Numbered from the stretch's first letter, positions 53,096 to 62,890 are shown. The stretch is 64,000 nt of DNA from SHZI01 sp041396045 (GCA_041396045.1 JAWKZI010000002.1:186001-250000); one strand, 5' to 3'. The notes: a model not told the origin generated them from the letters alone. Program-made: numbers and translations.

Positions 53096-54767
53096 TGGCC
53101 AGATCCACCTGTTCCTCGTTGCCAGTCCGCCGGTGGCGATATTCCGCCTTGCCCGCTGTGACGCCTCGTTCGCCAACAACCAGCCGGTGGGGAATGCCCA
53201 CCAGATCCGCATCGGCAAATTTAACACCAGGTCTGGCGTCGCGGTCATCCAGCAGAACTTCAAGGCCCGCGATCTGCAAATCGTTGTACAGCTTGTTGAC
53301 AGCTGCCGTGACGGAAGCCGACTTTTTGGGGTTGAGTTCGATCAGAATCACATTAAAAGGGCTCATCGGTTCGGGCCACTGGATCCCGTGCTCGTCATGG
53401 TTCTGCTCAATGGCAGCGCCAACAATGCGGGACACGCCGATACCGTAGCATCCCATGGTCATCACTCTTTCCTTGCCGTCCTGGTCCAGAACCACGGCGT
53501 GCATGCTGCTGGCGTACTTTTCGCCGAGCTGAAAGATATGACCTACTTCGATACCCCGGGCGAGCGTCAGGACGCCACCACCTCCGGGGCTCACATCGCC
53601 GCTCTCTGCATTCCGCAGGTCGAATGCCGTGACAACGGGCAGATCCCGTTCCCAGTTCACGCCCGTCAGGTGCGTGTCCGCGGCATTGGCGCCGCAGACG
53701 AAATCGGCCAGCATCAGCACGCTGTGATCCGCCACGATCGGCAACGAGAGGCCGACAGGACCAATCGCGCCGACCGGTGCTCCGGTTGCAGCGAGTACCT
53801 GCTCCGGCGTTGCCAGGCACAGGGGACTGGCAACGCCGGGTACGCGCGCTGCCTTGAGTGGATTCAGTTCGTGATCACCCCGCAGCAGCAGGGCGACCAG
53901 ATGACCGTCGTCGCCCTCGACGACCAGGGTCTTTACGCACTGTGCGGCACTGACCCGCAGGAAAGCAGCGACTTCGTCGATGGTGCGTACACCAGGTGTG
54001 GCCACCCGGGCCAGCGTCTGTGCGGGTGCAGCGCGCGTGGTGGCGGGCGCCAGTGCGGCCGCCATCTCGACGTTGGCTGCATAGCTGTCGCCTTCGCACC
54101 AGGCGATCTGGTCTTCACCGGACTCGGCCAGCACATGAAATTCCTGGGAGCGTGAGCCGCCGATTTCGCCGCCGTCGGCGTCAACCTTGCGGAAGTGCAG
54201 GCCGAGGCGCGTGAAAATACGGGTGTAGGCGGTAGCCATCTGATCGTAGGTGGCCTCCAGGGACGTTTGGTCGAGATGAAACGAGTAGGCGTCCTTCATG
54301 ATGAATTCGCGGGCGCGCATCACGCCGAATCGGGGCCGGATTTCATCGCGGAACTTGGTGTTGATCTGGTAGTAGTTGACTGGCAACTGGCGGTAGCTGC
54401 GCAATTCCCGCCGGGCAATATCCGTAACGACTTCCTCGGCAGTTGGTGCAAAGCAATAGTCGCGTTGGTGCCGATCCTGCATCTTCAGGAGCAATTCACC
54501 GTAGACATCCCAGCGTCCGGTTTCACGCCACAGTTCTGCCGGCTGCACCGCAGGCATCAGTATTTCCAGTGCGCCGGCCCGGTCCATTTCCTCACGGATG
54601 ATGCGCTCGACCTTGCGCAGGACGCGCAAACCCAGTGGCATCCACGTAAACAGGCCGGCAGACAGGCGACGAACCAGGCCGGCACGAAGCATGAGCTGGT
54701 GGCTGGCGATCTCGGCGTCTGCCGGGACTTCCTTCAGGGTGGCGAGCGGGAGTTGAGACAGTCGCAT
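53046..54767 (-). CDS. proS: prolyl-tRNA synthetase
   Basis: Class II synthetase, 573 aa, bacterial type with the YbaK-like editing insertion. MRLSQLPLATLKEVPADAEI N-terminus; motif 1 RLSAGLFTWMPLGLRVLRKV; motif 2 NTKFRDEIRPRFGVMRAREF; insertion domain roughly residues 230-385 (DEVAAFLRVSAAQCVKTLVV); motif 3 GCYGIGVSRIVGAAIEQNHD; C-terminal anticodon-binding domain to LANVVDFVLAHRQI. The 3' end overlaps the transglycosylase reading frame. Confidence 0.97.
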   Translation of the reverse strand: MRLSQLPLATLKEVPADAEIASHQLMLRAGLVRRLSAGLFTWMPLGLRVLRKVERIIREEMDRAGALEILMPAVQPAELWRETGRWDVYGELLLKMQDRHQRDYCFAPTAEEVVTDIARRELRSYRQLPVNYYQINTKFRDEIRPRFGVMRAREFIMKDAYSFHLDQTSLEATYDQMATAYTRIFTRLGLHFRKVDADGGEIGGSRSQEFHVLAESGEDQIAWCEGDSYAANVEMAAALAPATTRAAPAQTLARVATPGVRTIDEVAAFLRVSAAQCVKTLVVEGDDGHLVALLLRGDHELNPLKAARVPGVASPLCLATPEQVLAATGAPVGAIGPVGLSLPIVADHSVLMLADFVCGANAADTHLTGVNWERDLPVVTAFDLRNAESGDVSPGGGGVLTLARGIEVGHIFQLGEKYASSMHAVVLDQDGKERVMTMGCYGIGVSRIVGAAIEQNHDEHGIQWPEPMSPFNVILIELNPKKSASVTAAVNKLYNDLQIAGLEVLLDDRDARPGVKFADADLVGIPHRLVVGERGVTAGKAEYRHRRTGNEEQVDLANVVDFVLAHRQIPDPG

Positions 54768-54970
54768 ACGTTCTGGGCTTCCTGAGCAGGGCGTAGAGAG
54801 TCGCCCGGAGATTCTGGCGCAAGGCGTCGCATTCTAGCCCGCTGCCTGAGGCTTGTCCTCGTCAGCAGAAGCGGGTGTGAGGCAACTGGGCGCGCGCTGT
54901 ATCTGCTGGCCAGCCCGTGGCAAAATGAAGGCCACGACGTACAACGTCGCGCAAGCGCGGATAAATAGCG

Positions 54971-55760
54971 ATGCTAGAGCCAGAGCCCAGCGACGAACTG
55001 CCTGGCCACAAGCGGCGGGCCATCTACCTGTTGCCCAATTTACTCACCACCGGCACGCTGTTTGCCGGCTTCTACGGCATCGTGGCCTCTATCGACGGCA
55101 ATTACACGCCAGCCTGCATCGCGGTATTTATAGCCGCTGTACTGGATGGATTGGACGGTCGGCTGGCTCGCCTGACGCATACCGAATCAGAGTTTGGCAA
55201 ACAGTACGACAGCCTGGCCGACATGGTGGCGTTTGGTATGGCGCCGGCAATCATTGTTTACCAGTGGGGCCTTAAGGCCCTTGCGGAATACGGTTGGGCG
55301 TGGGGCAAGCTCGGCTGGCTGGCTGCCTTCGTCTATGCCGTAGCTGCGGCACTCCGGCTGGCTCGATTCAACGTGGGCGCACGAGCCATCGATCGGCGTT
55401 TTTTGAAGGCTTGCCAAGCCCTTCGGCTGCCGGCCTGGTTGCCAGCATGGTATGGGTCGCCGCCACACACGGAGTCGACGGGCTGCCCGCTTTGGCCCTG
55501 AGTACGGCGATTACCGTGTGCGCCGGAGTCCTGATGGTTTCCCGTCTCGCGTACTACAGTTTCAAGGAACTGGGTCCGCGCGGCCGGATCTCCTTCGGCT
55601 ACGTGCTGGTCATTCCCTTGATTTTTGTGCTGATCTCACTGAATCCACCCATCGTTTGCTTCGTGATCGCATCGTTGTATGCAATTTCCGGGTTGCCGTT
55701 GCCATCTGGCGTCGACAGCGTCGACTGTCGAGTCGCGCACAGCGCCACGACGAGGCCTAG
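54971..55760 (+). CDS. pssA: CDP-diacylglycerol-serine O-phosphatidyltransferase (frameshifted)
   Basis: Makes phosphatidylserine, precursor of phosphatidylethanolamine. About 262 aa once repaired. LLPNLLTTGTLFAGFYGIVA opens the membrane domain; the CDP-alcohol motif is DGLDGRLARLTHTESEFGKQ followed by YDSLADMVAFGMAPA. At 55400 a T6 run shifts the frame and T7 would restore RRFFEGLPSPSAAGLVASM; a second break near 55690 gives the C-terminus VAIWRRQRRLSSRAQRHDEA with a stop at 55760. PssA of the Bacillus/Xanthomonas membrane type, not the E. coli peripheral type. Confidence 0.92.
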
Positions 55761-55769
55761 CGCTTGTCA

Positions 55770-56468
55770 ATGGCTATTTCCGAACGTCAACTGGTGGTGC
55801 TTGAGGCGATGGGCATCCCCGTGTGGAGGAGCCGGCGAGCCTCGATAACTGAAAGCAGCGATACATCAGGGCAGGAATGGCAACGTCTGGAGCAGGAAGC
55901 GCTGGCCTGTACGAAGTGCGAGTTGCACAAGTGCCGTACCCAGGTGGTGTTCGGTGTTGGTAACCGGCAGGCGCGCTGGCTGGTGATCGGTGAGGCTCCG
56001 GGAGCGGAAGAAGATCGCCAGGGCGAGCCTTTCGTCGGTCGGGCCGGCCAATTGCTGAACGAAATGTTGCAGGCGGTAGGCCTGAGTCGGCAGCAGGTCT
56101 ACATTGCGAATATTCTGAAGTGCCGGCCACCAGAGAACAGGGATCCGAAGCCGGAGGAGGCAGCAACTTGTGAACAGTATCTGCAGCGGCAAATTGCTCT
56201 GATCCAACCGCGCCTGATCCTCACCGTTGGACGCATCGCTGCACAGAATCTGCTGCGGGACGTAACACCGATTGGCAAGTTGCGCGGGCGCGTGCACCGT
56301 TACGGGCCGGACGGAATTCCGGTGGTAGTGACCTACCACCCGGCCTATCTGCTACGCAGTCCCGGCCAGAAGCGCAAGTCGTGGGAGGATCTGTGCCTCG
56401 CCATGGCCACAGTAGATCCACGCGGCAATTCCGGTGGCAATGCAGTTGGTGGTGACGTACTACAGTGA
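55770..56468 (+). CDS. uracil-DNA glycosylase, family 4
   Basis: Iron-sulfur uracil-DNA glycosylase for base-excision repair, 232 aa from ATG 55770. Motif A GEAPGAEEDRQGEPFVGRAG, motif B YHPAYLLRSP, and cysteines in ACTKCELHKCRTQVVFGVGN, LKCRPPENRDP and TCEQYLQRQI suited to one [4Fe-4S] cluster. Often paired with rimI, as here. The N-terminal extension resembles that of gammaproteobacterial homologues. Confidence 0.92.
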   Translation: MAISERQLVVLEAMGIPVWRSRRASITESSDTSGQEWQRLEQEALACTKCELHKCRTQVVFGVGNRQARWLVIGEAPGAEEDRQGEPFVGRAGQLLNEMLQAVGLSRQQVYIANILKCRPPENRDPKPEEAATCEQYLQRQIALIQPRLILTVGRIAAQNLLRDVTPIGKLRGRVHRYGPDGIPVVVTYHPAYLLRSPGQKRKSWEDLCLAMATVDPRGNSGGNAVGGDVLQ

Positions 56469-56519
56469 TGCCTGCAAGCGATGTTGCCAAGCCCGCATGA
56501 CAGCGCCCAGTGACCCGAA

Positions 56520-56996
56520 ATGAGTGCTGAACTGCTGCCGGTCCCGGCCATCATTCGCGAGATGCAGCAGTCAGACCTGCCGTCGGTAGCGACGATCGAG
56601 CAGGCGGCCTACAAATTTCCGTGGAGCCCCGGGATTTTTCGCGATTGTCTGTTGGCCGGCTATACGAGCCTGGTGGTCGAACACAGCGGCCGCGTTATCG
56701 GCTACGGCATCATGTCGATTGCAGCCGGTGAGGCGCATCTGCTCAACCTGGTCCTGGCGGGTTCGGCTCGCCGAATGGGCCATGCCCGGCGACTACTGGA
56801 ACATCTGCTGGATCTGGCTCGAAGCGCGGGTGCAGAGCGCATGTACCTGGAGGTCCGACCGTCCAATGTCCCGGCGCTGCATCTCTACGAAAAGGCCGGT
56901 TTTGAGCTCCTGGGTCGCCGGCGCGGATATTACCGCGTGCAGGGTGGCACCGAGGACGCCGTGGTTCTTGTTCATCGCTGCACACCCCGGCGCTAA
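56520..56996 (+). CDS. rimI: ribosomal protein S18 alanine N-acetyltransferase
   Basis: GNAT acetyltransferase, 158 aa. IREMQQSDLPSVATIEQAAY start; acetyl-CoA loop LVLAGSARRMGHARRLLEHL; C-terminal RPSNVPALHLYEKAGFELLG and RRRGYYRVQGGTEDAVVL typical of RimI. Follows the glycosylase by 51 bases and precedes the transporter gene by 6. Confidence 0.93.
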   Translation: MSAELLPVPAIIREMQQSDLPSVATIEQAAYKFPWSPGIFRDCLLAGYTSLVVEHSGRVIGYGIMSIAAGEAHLLNLVLAGSARRMGHARRLLEHLLDLARSAGAERMYLEVRPSNVPALHLYEKAGFELLGRRRGYYRVQGGTEDAVVLVHRCTPRR

Positions 56997-57002
56997 GGGC
57001 CG

Positions 57003-58280
57003 ATGAACCGCAAACTCTGGCGCAACAGGCCGGTACTGGCCTGGGCACTCTATGACTGGGGAAATTCGGCATTTGCGCTCGCCGTGCTCACGGCCTTCGT
57101 ACCGGTCATGCTGGGTGGGTACTGGAACGATGGCGCACCCAGTACGGTGACAACCTTTCGTCTGGGCGTGGCCAATGGCGTGTCCAGCCTGGTGGTTGTA
57201 CTGCTGGCGCCGCTGCTGGGTGCGATGAGTGACCAAGCGCGTCGTCGCAAACCCTGGATTGCGTTCTTTACGATGCTGGGCGTGCTGGCAACCGGATTGC
57301 TCGCTACGGCTGTGCCGGGTGGCTGGCCTTATGCAATGTTTTGTTTTGTGGTGGCTTCAGTCGGCTTTTTCTCTGCGAACAGCCTCTACGATGCCATGCT
57401 GGTTGATGTCGCCGAGCCGGCAACCTTCGATCGGGTATCGGCGCTTGGCTACGGCCTCGGCTACCTGGGTGGCGCGCTGCTGTTCACACTCAGCGTGTTG
57501 ATGTTGGCCAGTCCGCATACCTTCGGACTTGAAAGTCAGACGGCTGCCATGCGCGTAACGTTCGTGCTGGTCGGTATCTGGTGGGCAGTCTTCACGGTGC
57601 CGTTGATGCTGTGGGTCCGGGAACGCGGCACCTCGCCACTGCCGGTTGCCGGCACCTTCAGGGCTGGCTTGCGCGCACTGCGCAGCACCCTGCGATCGAT
57701 CGGTTCCGAACGGAATGTCGTCTGGTTCCTGGTGGCTTACTGGCTGTATATCGACGGGGTTTATACGATCATCAAGATGGCCGTTGACTACGGCCTTTCA
57801 CAGGGGCTGTCTACCACGGACGTGACCGCCGCTATCCTGCTGACCAACTTCATCGGCTTTCCGGCCGCCATCGGCTTCGGCCTGCTGGGCGACCGGCTGG
57901 GTACCAAGAACGCCATCTACCTTGGCCTCGTCATATATGTGGTCGCAACCTTTCTGGCAGTGTTTCTGACCACAGCCCCACAGTTCTACGGCCTGGCTGT
58001 AACCATCGGTCTGGTGCAGGGAGGCGTGCAGTCCTTGAGTCGGTCGCTCTATGCACGGTTGATTCCACCCGAAAAAAGCGGCGAGTACTTTGGATTCTTC
58101 AATATGCTGGGCAAGTTCTCGTCGATACTCGGCCCGGTGCTGGCCGGCACAGCCGCGCTGCTTGCTGGTAGTCAGCGCATCGGCATCCTGTCGATTCTTG
58201 TGCTGTTTATTGCCGGCCTGGTACTCCTCACCCGGGTACGGGTACCGTCGGGAGATGCAACTTCCGCACCCGTTGACTGA
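57003..58280 (+). CDS. MFS transporter, UMF1/Atg22-like
   Basis: 425 aa, 12 predicted helices. The N-terminal VLAWALYDWGNSAFALAVLT and the long periplasmic/cytoplasmic pattern match the UMF1 family related to yeast Atg22 (vacuolar amino-acid effluxer). Loop A-like LLGAMSDQARRRKPWIAFFT is present, and FFSANSLYDAMLVDVA is a family marker. Substrate unknown. Its last 53 bases overlap the convergent transglutaminase gene. Confidence 0.88.
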   Translation: MNRKLWRNRPVLAWALYDWGNSAFALAVLTAFVPVMLGGYWNDGAPSTVTTFRLGVANGVSSLVVVLLAPLLGAMSDQARRRKPWIAFFTMLGVLATGLLATAVPGGWPYAMFCFVVASVGFFSANSLYDAMLVDVAEPATFDRVSALGYGLGYLGGALLFTLSVLMLASPHTFGLESQTAAMRVTFVLVGIWWAVFTVPLMLWVRERGTSPLPVAGTFRAGLRALRSTLRSIGSERNVVWFLVAYWLYIDGVYTIIKMAVDYGLSQGLSTTDVTAAILLTNFIGFPAAIGFGLLGDRLGTKNAIYLGLVIYVVATFLAVFLTTAPQFYGLAVTIGLVQGGVQSLSRSLYARLIPPEKSGEYFGFFNMLGKFSSILGPVLAGTAALLAGSQRIGILSILVLFIAGLVLLTRVRVPSGDATSAPVD

Positions 58281-60267
58281 ATGCCCGGATTTGTGCCGGA
58301 GTCGGTGTAGTGTCGTAACGCAAATGAAGATATTCATTGGCGATCGCCAGAATCGTTTTTTCCAGGTCCGGCCGCAGAGCCGCGACCGCTGCCGCATACT
58401 CACTGGGGCCTTCCTCTGCCTGTCGCGGTCGGGTCAGCTTGCCGAGGCGCCGGCAGAGTCGTTGCCAGGCCATGTCGACCGGATCTGAGCGGTCCGGCCT
58501 GGCGCGCATGCCGAGCAAGCTGAACAGAGCCAGCATGACACAGACCGCCAGTGCACAGACCAGCGCAATATCCCGTAGCGAGGGCGCCTTTATACCCAGA
58601 CGCTGCAGCAAGGCGGCCTGCTGATCCGGGCCAAACGCCAGCACCCAGCGGTCCCAGGTGGCATTGATGGCGTCCCAGCTCAACGCCAGGCGCTCAAGCC
58701 AGGGGCCGGTTCCCAGCAGCGGCAAGCTGTTGCGGGATGTGTCCGGGAAGGCTGCTTCGAGTCCGTTTTCAATGCGTTCTGGTGCTACTGCAGCCGTTGG
58801 GTCGTAGCGGATCCAGCGGCCATTCAGCCAGACCTCCGTCCAGGCATGGGCATCGGATTGCCGGACAATCAAGTAGTCCGCAACCGGATTCTGTTGCCCT
58901 CCCTGATAACCGGCTACAACCCTGGCTGGTATACCGGCACTGCGGGCCAACAAGGCGAAGGCTGATGCGTAGTGTTCGCAGAACCCGGCACGGGTCGTAA
59001 ACAGAAATTCATCCACTGGATTGTTGCGCAGTGCCGGCGGTTTCAGCGTGTAAAAGAACGCCTGCTCACGGAACATGCGCAGGATCTGACGCAGGTAAGC
59101 TTCATCGGAAGAGGCGGCACGACGCAGTGTCTGACCCAACTCGATGCTGCGTGCATTCATGTTCTTGCCAAGCTCAAGGTTGGCGGGATCCGGTCTTGTG
59201 CTGTGGTTGAATTCGCCTGCAGCAATCGACTCGCCACGCCAGGCCATGCGACTGTCCACCGGGTGTTTACTCAGAAGTTCCAGGGTGCCGGTAAGCCGGC
59301 TGCCTGGTGCATCCCAGGCGATCGGAGTTTCGAGCGGCAGCAGCCAACGTCTCTGATTGGCTTCCAGCGTGATTTCGTAGTGGTAGACGGGCTGGCCGGC
59401 GACGACAGTTGGCTCATAATCTGCGGGTGCTGCCTGCAGGTTGCGCACCGAATCGGGGCGCGCTCGCCAGCTACGACCATCAAACTTTTCCAGCACCGGA
59501 CCACGCCAATAAAGCTCGGCTGGTTTGGGCGTTGGTCCATTGAATCGTACCCGAAACGCCACTTCATCGGATTGCGCGAGCGCCGTGATATCGCCAGGAC
59601 TCATCTGATCTGTCAGTCCGGTTTGGGCGGCGTCACTCTGCTTGGGCAGTGCCCAGAACGGGCCAGGCAGTCGGGGGAACAGCAGGAAAAGCGCCAATGC
59701 CAGTGGCAGGGCATGCAGCAGCAGTCGTCCAGTCGTCTGCAGGCCGCGTGTCGTGGTCAAAAGCGCGGCCGGTCTGGCACTTTGTGCCAGCGCCAGTGTT
59801 CCGATCACAACGCCTGCTGCAAGCTGGGGAACGGAAATCAGCGATTGCTCCCGCAGGAAGCTCGCGAAGAGAACAAACCAGGCGATCAGAATAATGATGC
59901 TGCGATCACGGGCAGAATGGGTCTCCAGCAGTTTCAGTGCCAGCATCAGTATGAGCAGCGCTGAGCCGGCATCGAGTCCCGATATCCGCCGATAATCAAT
60001 CACAATCCCCAGCGAGCCGACAATAGTCAGGATCACGCGGAAAGCTGTGCCGGGCAGTGGCCATCGTCGCAGCGCCGCGCCCAGGCGCCAGACTACAGCT
60101 ATCAGTAGTGCCACCAGTACCCACGGCGCCGCTGTTCCCGCATGCGGGATGGTGGCGACACCTATCAGTAGTGTCAGCCAGATGAGTTGCCCGCTGGAGG
60201 TATGACTTCCGCCGGCTGGCAGTGGCGTGCCGGGCGGAGCCTCCCACTCATGTGCAGGTATCCTCAC
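58228..60267 (-). CDS. TgpA-type transglutaminase-like membrane protein (DUF3488-Tgase-DUF4129)
   Basis: 679 aa from GTG 60267, which overlaps the DUF58 stop (GTGA). The N-terminal half has about six helices (DUF3488). The periplasmic transglutaminase-like domain carries Cys in TTRAGFCEHYASAFALLARS, His in SDAHAWTEVWLNGRW and Asp in IRYDPTAAV, so the triad is complete. A last helix (VCALAVCVMLALFSLLG) precedes a cytoplasmic DUF4129-like tail. Longer upstream frames run antisense to DUF58 and are spurious. Homologue of Pseudomonas TgpA, reported essential there; third gene of a moxR operon. Confidence 0.92.
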   Translation of the reverse strand: MRIPAHEWEAPPGTPLPAGGSHTSSGQLIWLTLLIGVATIPHAGTAAPWVLVALLIAVVWRLGAALRRWPLPGTAFRVILTIVGSLGIVIDYRRISGLDAGSALLILMLALKLLETHSARDRSIIILIAWFVLFASFLREQSLISVPQLAAGVVIGTLALAQSARPAALLTTTRGLQTTGRLLLHALPLALALFLLFPRLPGPFWALPKQSDAAQTGLTDQMSPGDITALAQSDEVAFRVRFNGPTPKPAELYWRGPVLEKFDGRSWRARPDSVRNLQAAPADYEPTVVAGQPVYHYEITLEANQRRWLLPLETPIAWDAPGSRLTGTLELLSKHPVDSRMAWRGESIAAGEFNHSTRPDPANLELGKNMNARSIELGQTLRRAASSDEAYLRQILRMFREQAFFYTLKPPALRNNPVDEFLFTTRAGFCEHYASAFALLARSAGIPARVVAGYQGGQQNPVADYLIVRQSDAHAWTEVWLNGRWIRYDPTAAVAPERIENGLEAAFPDTSRNSLPLLGTGPWLERLALSWDAINATWDRWVLAFGPDQQAALLQRLGIKAPSLRDIALVCALAVCVMLALFSLLGMRARPDRSDPVDMAWQRLCRRLGKLTRPRQAEEGPSEYAAAVAALRPDLEKTILAIANEYLHLRYDTTPTPAQIRAFSQRVRKLHLPTVPVPG

Positions 60268-61241
60268 GGCGCTTCCCAGGTTGCTAGCGCTGTCAGGCAC
60301 TGGTGGTAATGCGCAGCGCCCGTGCCAACGGGCAGTTCGACGCCGGGCAGTCGCAGGCCAAACGGCTGGCCACACATCTCGGTGTCGATAACCAGCCGCG
60401 TCAACATGGACAATCGCTGCTCCGGATCGCGCGCTGGCAGCGCAGCCCAATCCAGCCAGGAGGCGCCTGCGCCGCTGCGATAGTCCTTGGCCAGCAGCAC
60501 ACCAGAGCGCGCCCACGCCTTCCACGCTATTCGTGACAATGGCTCGCCGGGAACAGGGGGTCGCAATCCCACAAATTCGTCCGTGCCCCGGACATTCTCC
60601 CCGGCATCTTCGGGATCTGAACCAGTCAAGGGTGGTGGCATTCCGGCGGTGTCGGCCGGTTGGGGGTAAACCAGAAGCTCGCGCGACGGATGCACCACAA
60701 CCCAGGATTCGAACAGGCCAAGCGGGTGTCGTGTACTCAGGCGGATGGGCGGGCAAAGCCAATGGCCCCGGCCCTCCGTCTGGAGTCGCAGATTCAGCGT
60801 CGCCGACCCGCCTGCCGGCAGATCTACCGCCACCGTGCGTTCCGTTGCCGGGCCTGCCGCGATCTGCCAGCGAGGGGTACGGCCGGGGTTACTGATGTGG
60901 ATGACACATTCCAGCAGTTCCCCGGCGAATACCGGCAGGCAACGGCCAACCGCCACGCGCATGCCGGCCAGATTGCGCTGACAATGATGGATGCTGACGA
61001 CGCCCACTGCCGTCAAAATGAAGGCCAGGGCAAAACCCATGTTGTTGCTGTAATTCAGGGAACCCAGCAGCATCGCGAAAAACACCACGCTGAACACCAG
61101 CCCGCTTCGTGTTGGCAGGATGTAAACACGCCGCTGGTGTAACTCGATCAGGTCACCGTCAGTGCCCTGACGCCGACGGAGCCACTGGCTCACCCGTCGC
61201 CTCAGGAACCGGGGAAATCGATGACGTTGTCGTGCTGTCAC
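60264..61241 (-). CDS. DUF58 domain-containing protein
   Basis: 325 aa with two N-terminal membrane helices (VYILPTRSGLVFSVVFFAML; NNMGFALAFILTAVGVVSIH) and a cytoplasmic DUF58/vWA-like region containing GTDEFVGLRPPVPGEPLSRI, AWKAWARSGVLLAKDY. It always travels with MoxR ATPases and transglutaminases; likely part of a MoxR chaperone complex at the membrane. 52 bases after moxR. Confidence 0.9.
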   Translation of the reverse strand: MTARQRHRFPRFLRRRVSQWLRRRQGTDGDLIELHQRRVYILPTRSGLVFSVVFFAMLLGSLNYSNNMGFALAFILTAVGVVSIHHCQRNLAGMRVAVGRCLPVFAGELLECVIHISNPGRTPRWQIAAGPATERTVAVDLPAGGSATLNLRLQTEGRGHWLCPPIRLSTRHPLGLFESWVVVHPSRELLVYPQPADTAGMPPPLTGSDPEDAGENVRGTDEFVGLRPPVPGEPLSRIAWKAWARSGVLLAKDYRSGAGASWLDWAALPARDPEQRLSMLTRLVIDTEMCGQPFGLRLPGVELPVGTGAAHYHQCLTALATWEAP

Positions 61242-61293
61242 TGGCGAAGGATCCGCCTGATCCGGCGCGCTGATTTCGTGCCCTGATCCCGTA

Positions 61294-62268
61294 TCAGGGG
61301 ATCGGGACAGATTCCAGCACTATCTGTGCCGGGTTCTGGATTGCCGCCATTCCCCCCTGACGCGGGCGAAGTCTATGGCCAGCCACTGGCGCAAAAACTG
61401 CCTTGACATCTTCGGGGTGAACGCCGGGATGACCCTGCAGAAGTGCCCAGCAGCGTGCTGCATTTACGAGATCCTGCGCACCGCGGGGCGAAAGTCCAAG
61501 ATCGAAAAGCGCAGACTGTCGCGTATAGCGAACCAGCGCCTGTACGTAGTCGAGAAGTGCATCAGACAGAAAAACTTCCCGTGCGCAGGCACGCACAGCC
61601 ATGATGCCGGCGATATCGATAATGGGCTGAAGGTCACCGAGAAGGTTGCGGCGGTCATCGCCCTTCAGCAACTTTCTCTCCAGCGCCTCGCCGGGATACC
61701 CCAGCCCGATGCACATCAGGAAGCGGTCAAGCTGCGATTCCGGCAGAGGGAAAGTACCCGCCTGGTGCAGTGGATTCTGCGTCGCGATCACGAAGAACGG
61801 AGCCGGTAATGCATGGGTATGTCCGTCGTACGTAACCTGGTGTTCTTCCATCGCTTCCAGCAGGGCACCCTGTGCCTTCGGAGTGGCGCGATTGATTTCA
61901 TCCGCGAGCACGACGTGGGCAAAGACGGGCCCGGGGTGAAAGCGGAATGTGGTCGTGGCCTGATCAAGTATAGACATGCCAATGATGTCAGCCGGCAGCA
62001 TGTCACTGGTAAACTGGATTCGCCGGAACGATAAACCGAGTACACCAGCCAGTGAACGCGCCAGTAGTGTTTTGCCAACGCCAGGCACATCTTCGATGAG
62101 CAGGTGCCCACCTGCCAGCAGGCAAGTGATAGCCAGGCGGATTTCTGCCTGCTTGCCCAGGATTATCTGGCCGATTTCCGTGTCGGCCCGGGCCGCCAGT
62201 TGGTGAGCCAGTTGCCGCCCATGCTGCAACTGGTCCTTGCCGGCGATGGCCGTGACATTAGCTGCCAT
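61294..62268 (-). CDS. MoxR family AAA+ ATPase
   Basis: 324 aa from ATG 62268; ATGs at 62307 and 62352 are in frame but unsupported by a ribosome site. Walker A HLLIEDVPGVGKTLLARSLA, Walker B VVLADEINRATPKAQGALLE, sensor 1 FFVIATQNPLHQAGTFPLPE, Arg finger SQLDRFLMCIGLGYP, sensor 2 LSPRGAQDLVNAARCWALLQ. First gene of the moxR-DUF58-tgpA operon, presumably a chaperone for assembling the membrane partners. Confidence 0.94.
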   Translation of the reverse strand: MAANVTAIAGKDQLQHGRQLAHQLAARADTEIGQIILGKQAEIRLAITCLLAGGHLLIEDVPGVGKTLLARSLAGVLGLSFRRIQFTSDMLPADIIGMSILDQATTTFRFHPGPVFAHVVLADEINRATPKAQGALLEAMEEHQVTYDGHTHALPAPFFVIATQNPLHQAGTFPLPESQLDRFLMCIGLGYPGEALERKLLKGDDRRNLLGDLQPIIDIAGIMAVRACAREVFLSDALLDYVQALVRYTRQSALFDLGLSPRGAQDLVNAARCWALLQGHPGVHPEDVKAVFAPVAGHRLRPRQGGMAAIQNPAQIVLESVPIP

Positions 62269-62414
62269 GCTGGATTCCACTCGGGCTGTTCCGCCTGAAG
62301 ATACCATGTCATCTTGCCGCAACCAGAGGGGATGAGTCGGGAACTGGGGCACAGAATTGGCCCGGTTGCGCCATACTTCCGGTGCAGGCGATAAATCAGC
62401 AGGAGCCAGCAGCC

Positions 62415-62843
62415 ATGAGCAATACCAAAGACAGCAAACGACAACACATTGATCGTTATCGCAGTGTGCTTGAACCCGACCAGTTTGGAGTCCTGTTTGA
62501 GGAAAACACCGAGCGGCCGTTCAGCAGTGCACTGAATAACGAAAAGCGCCCTGGTACTTTTGTGTGTGCAGCCTGCCATGCACCACTATTCAGGACCTCG
62601 GGCAAGTTCGATAGCGGTACCGGGTGGCCCAGCTTTTTCGAGCCGGCTGCTGCAGAGAACATCGAGAGCAAGCGTGACTTCCGCATGATCGTGCCTCGTA
62701 CTGAATATCATTGCGCACGATGCGGTGGCCACCAGGGCCATATCTTCAAGGACGGTCCTGAGCCGACCGGACTGCGCTATTGCAACAATGGACTGGCGCT
62801 CAGTTTCGTACCGGACGGTGAGGCACTGCCGGAACTGCGCTAG
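62415..62843 (+). CDS. msrB: peptide-methionine (R)-S-oxide reductase
   Basis: 142 aa repair enzyme reducing methionine-R-sulfoxide. Two zinc CxxC pairs (CAACHAPLF and CARCGGHQGHIF), FDSGTGWPSFFEP and the catalytic Cys in GLRYCNNGLALSFVPD. ATG 62415 follows AGGAG 12 bases upstream; an earlier ATG at 62382 is less likely. No signal peptide, so cytoplasmic. Confidence 0.95.
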   Translation: MSNTKDSKRQHIDRYRSVLEPDQFGVLFEENTERPFSSALNNEKRPGTFVCAACHAPLFRTSGKFDSGTGWPSFFEPAAAENIESKRDFRMIVPRTEYHCARCGGHQGHIFKDGPEPTGLRYCNNGLALSFVPDGEALPELR

Positions 62844-62890
62844 CCAACCCGGCCGCCAGCGAACCAGACATGCAGCGAGGGAGAGTAGTC

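Noticed and set aside
60690..60720. tRNA T-arm-like sequence (GGATTCGAAC)
   Set aside because: Lies inside the DUF58 coding frame and has no matching acceptor or anticodon arms around it.
60268..60762. N-terminal extension of the transglutaminase gene (165 codons)
   Set aside because: Shadow of DUF58 in another frame; GTG 60267 overlaps the DUF58 stop and gives the normal TgpA length.
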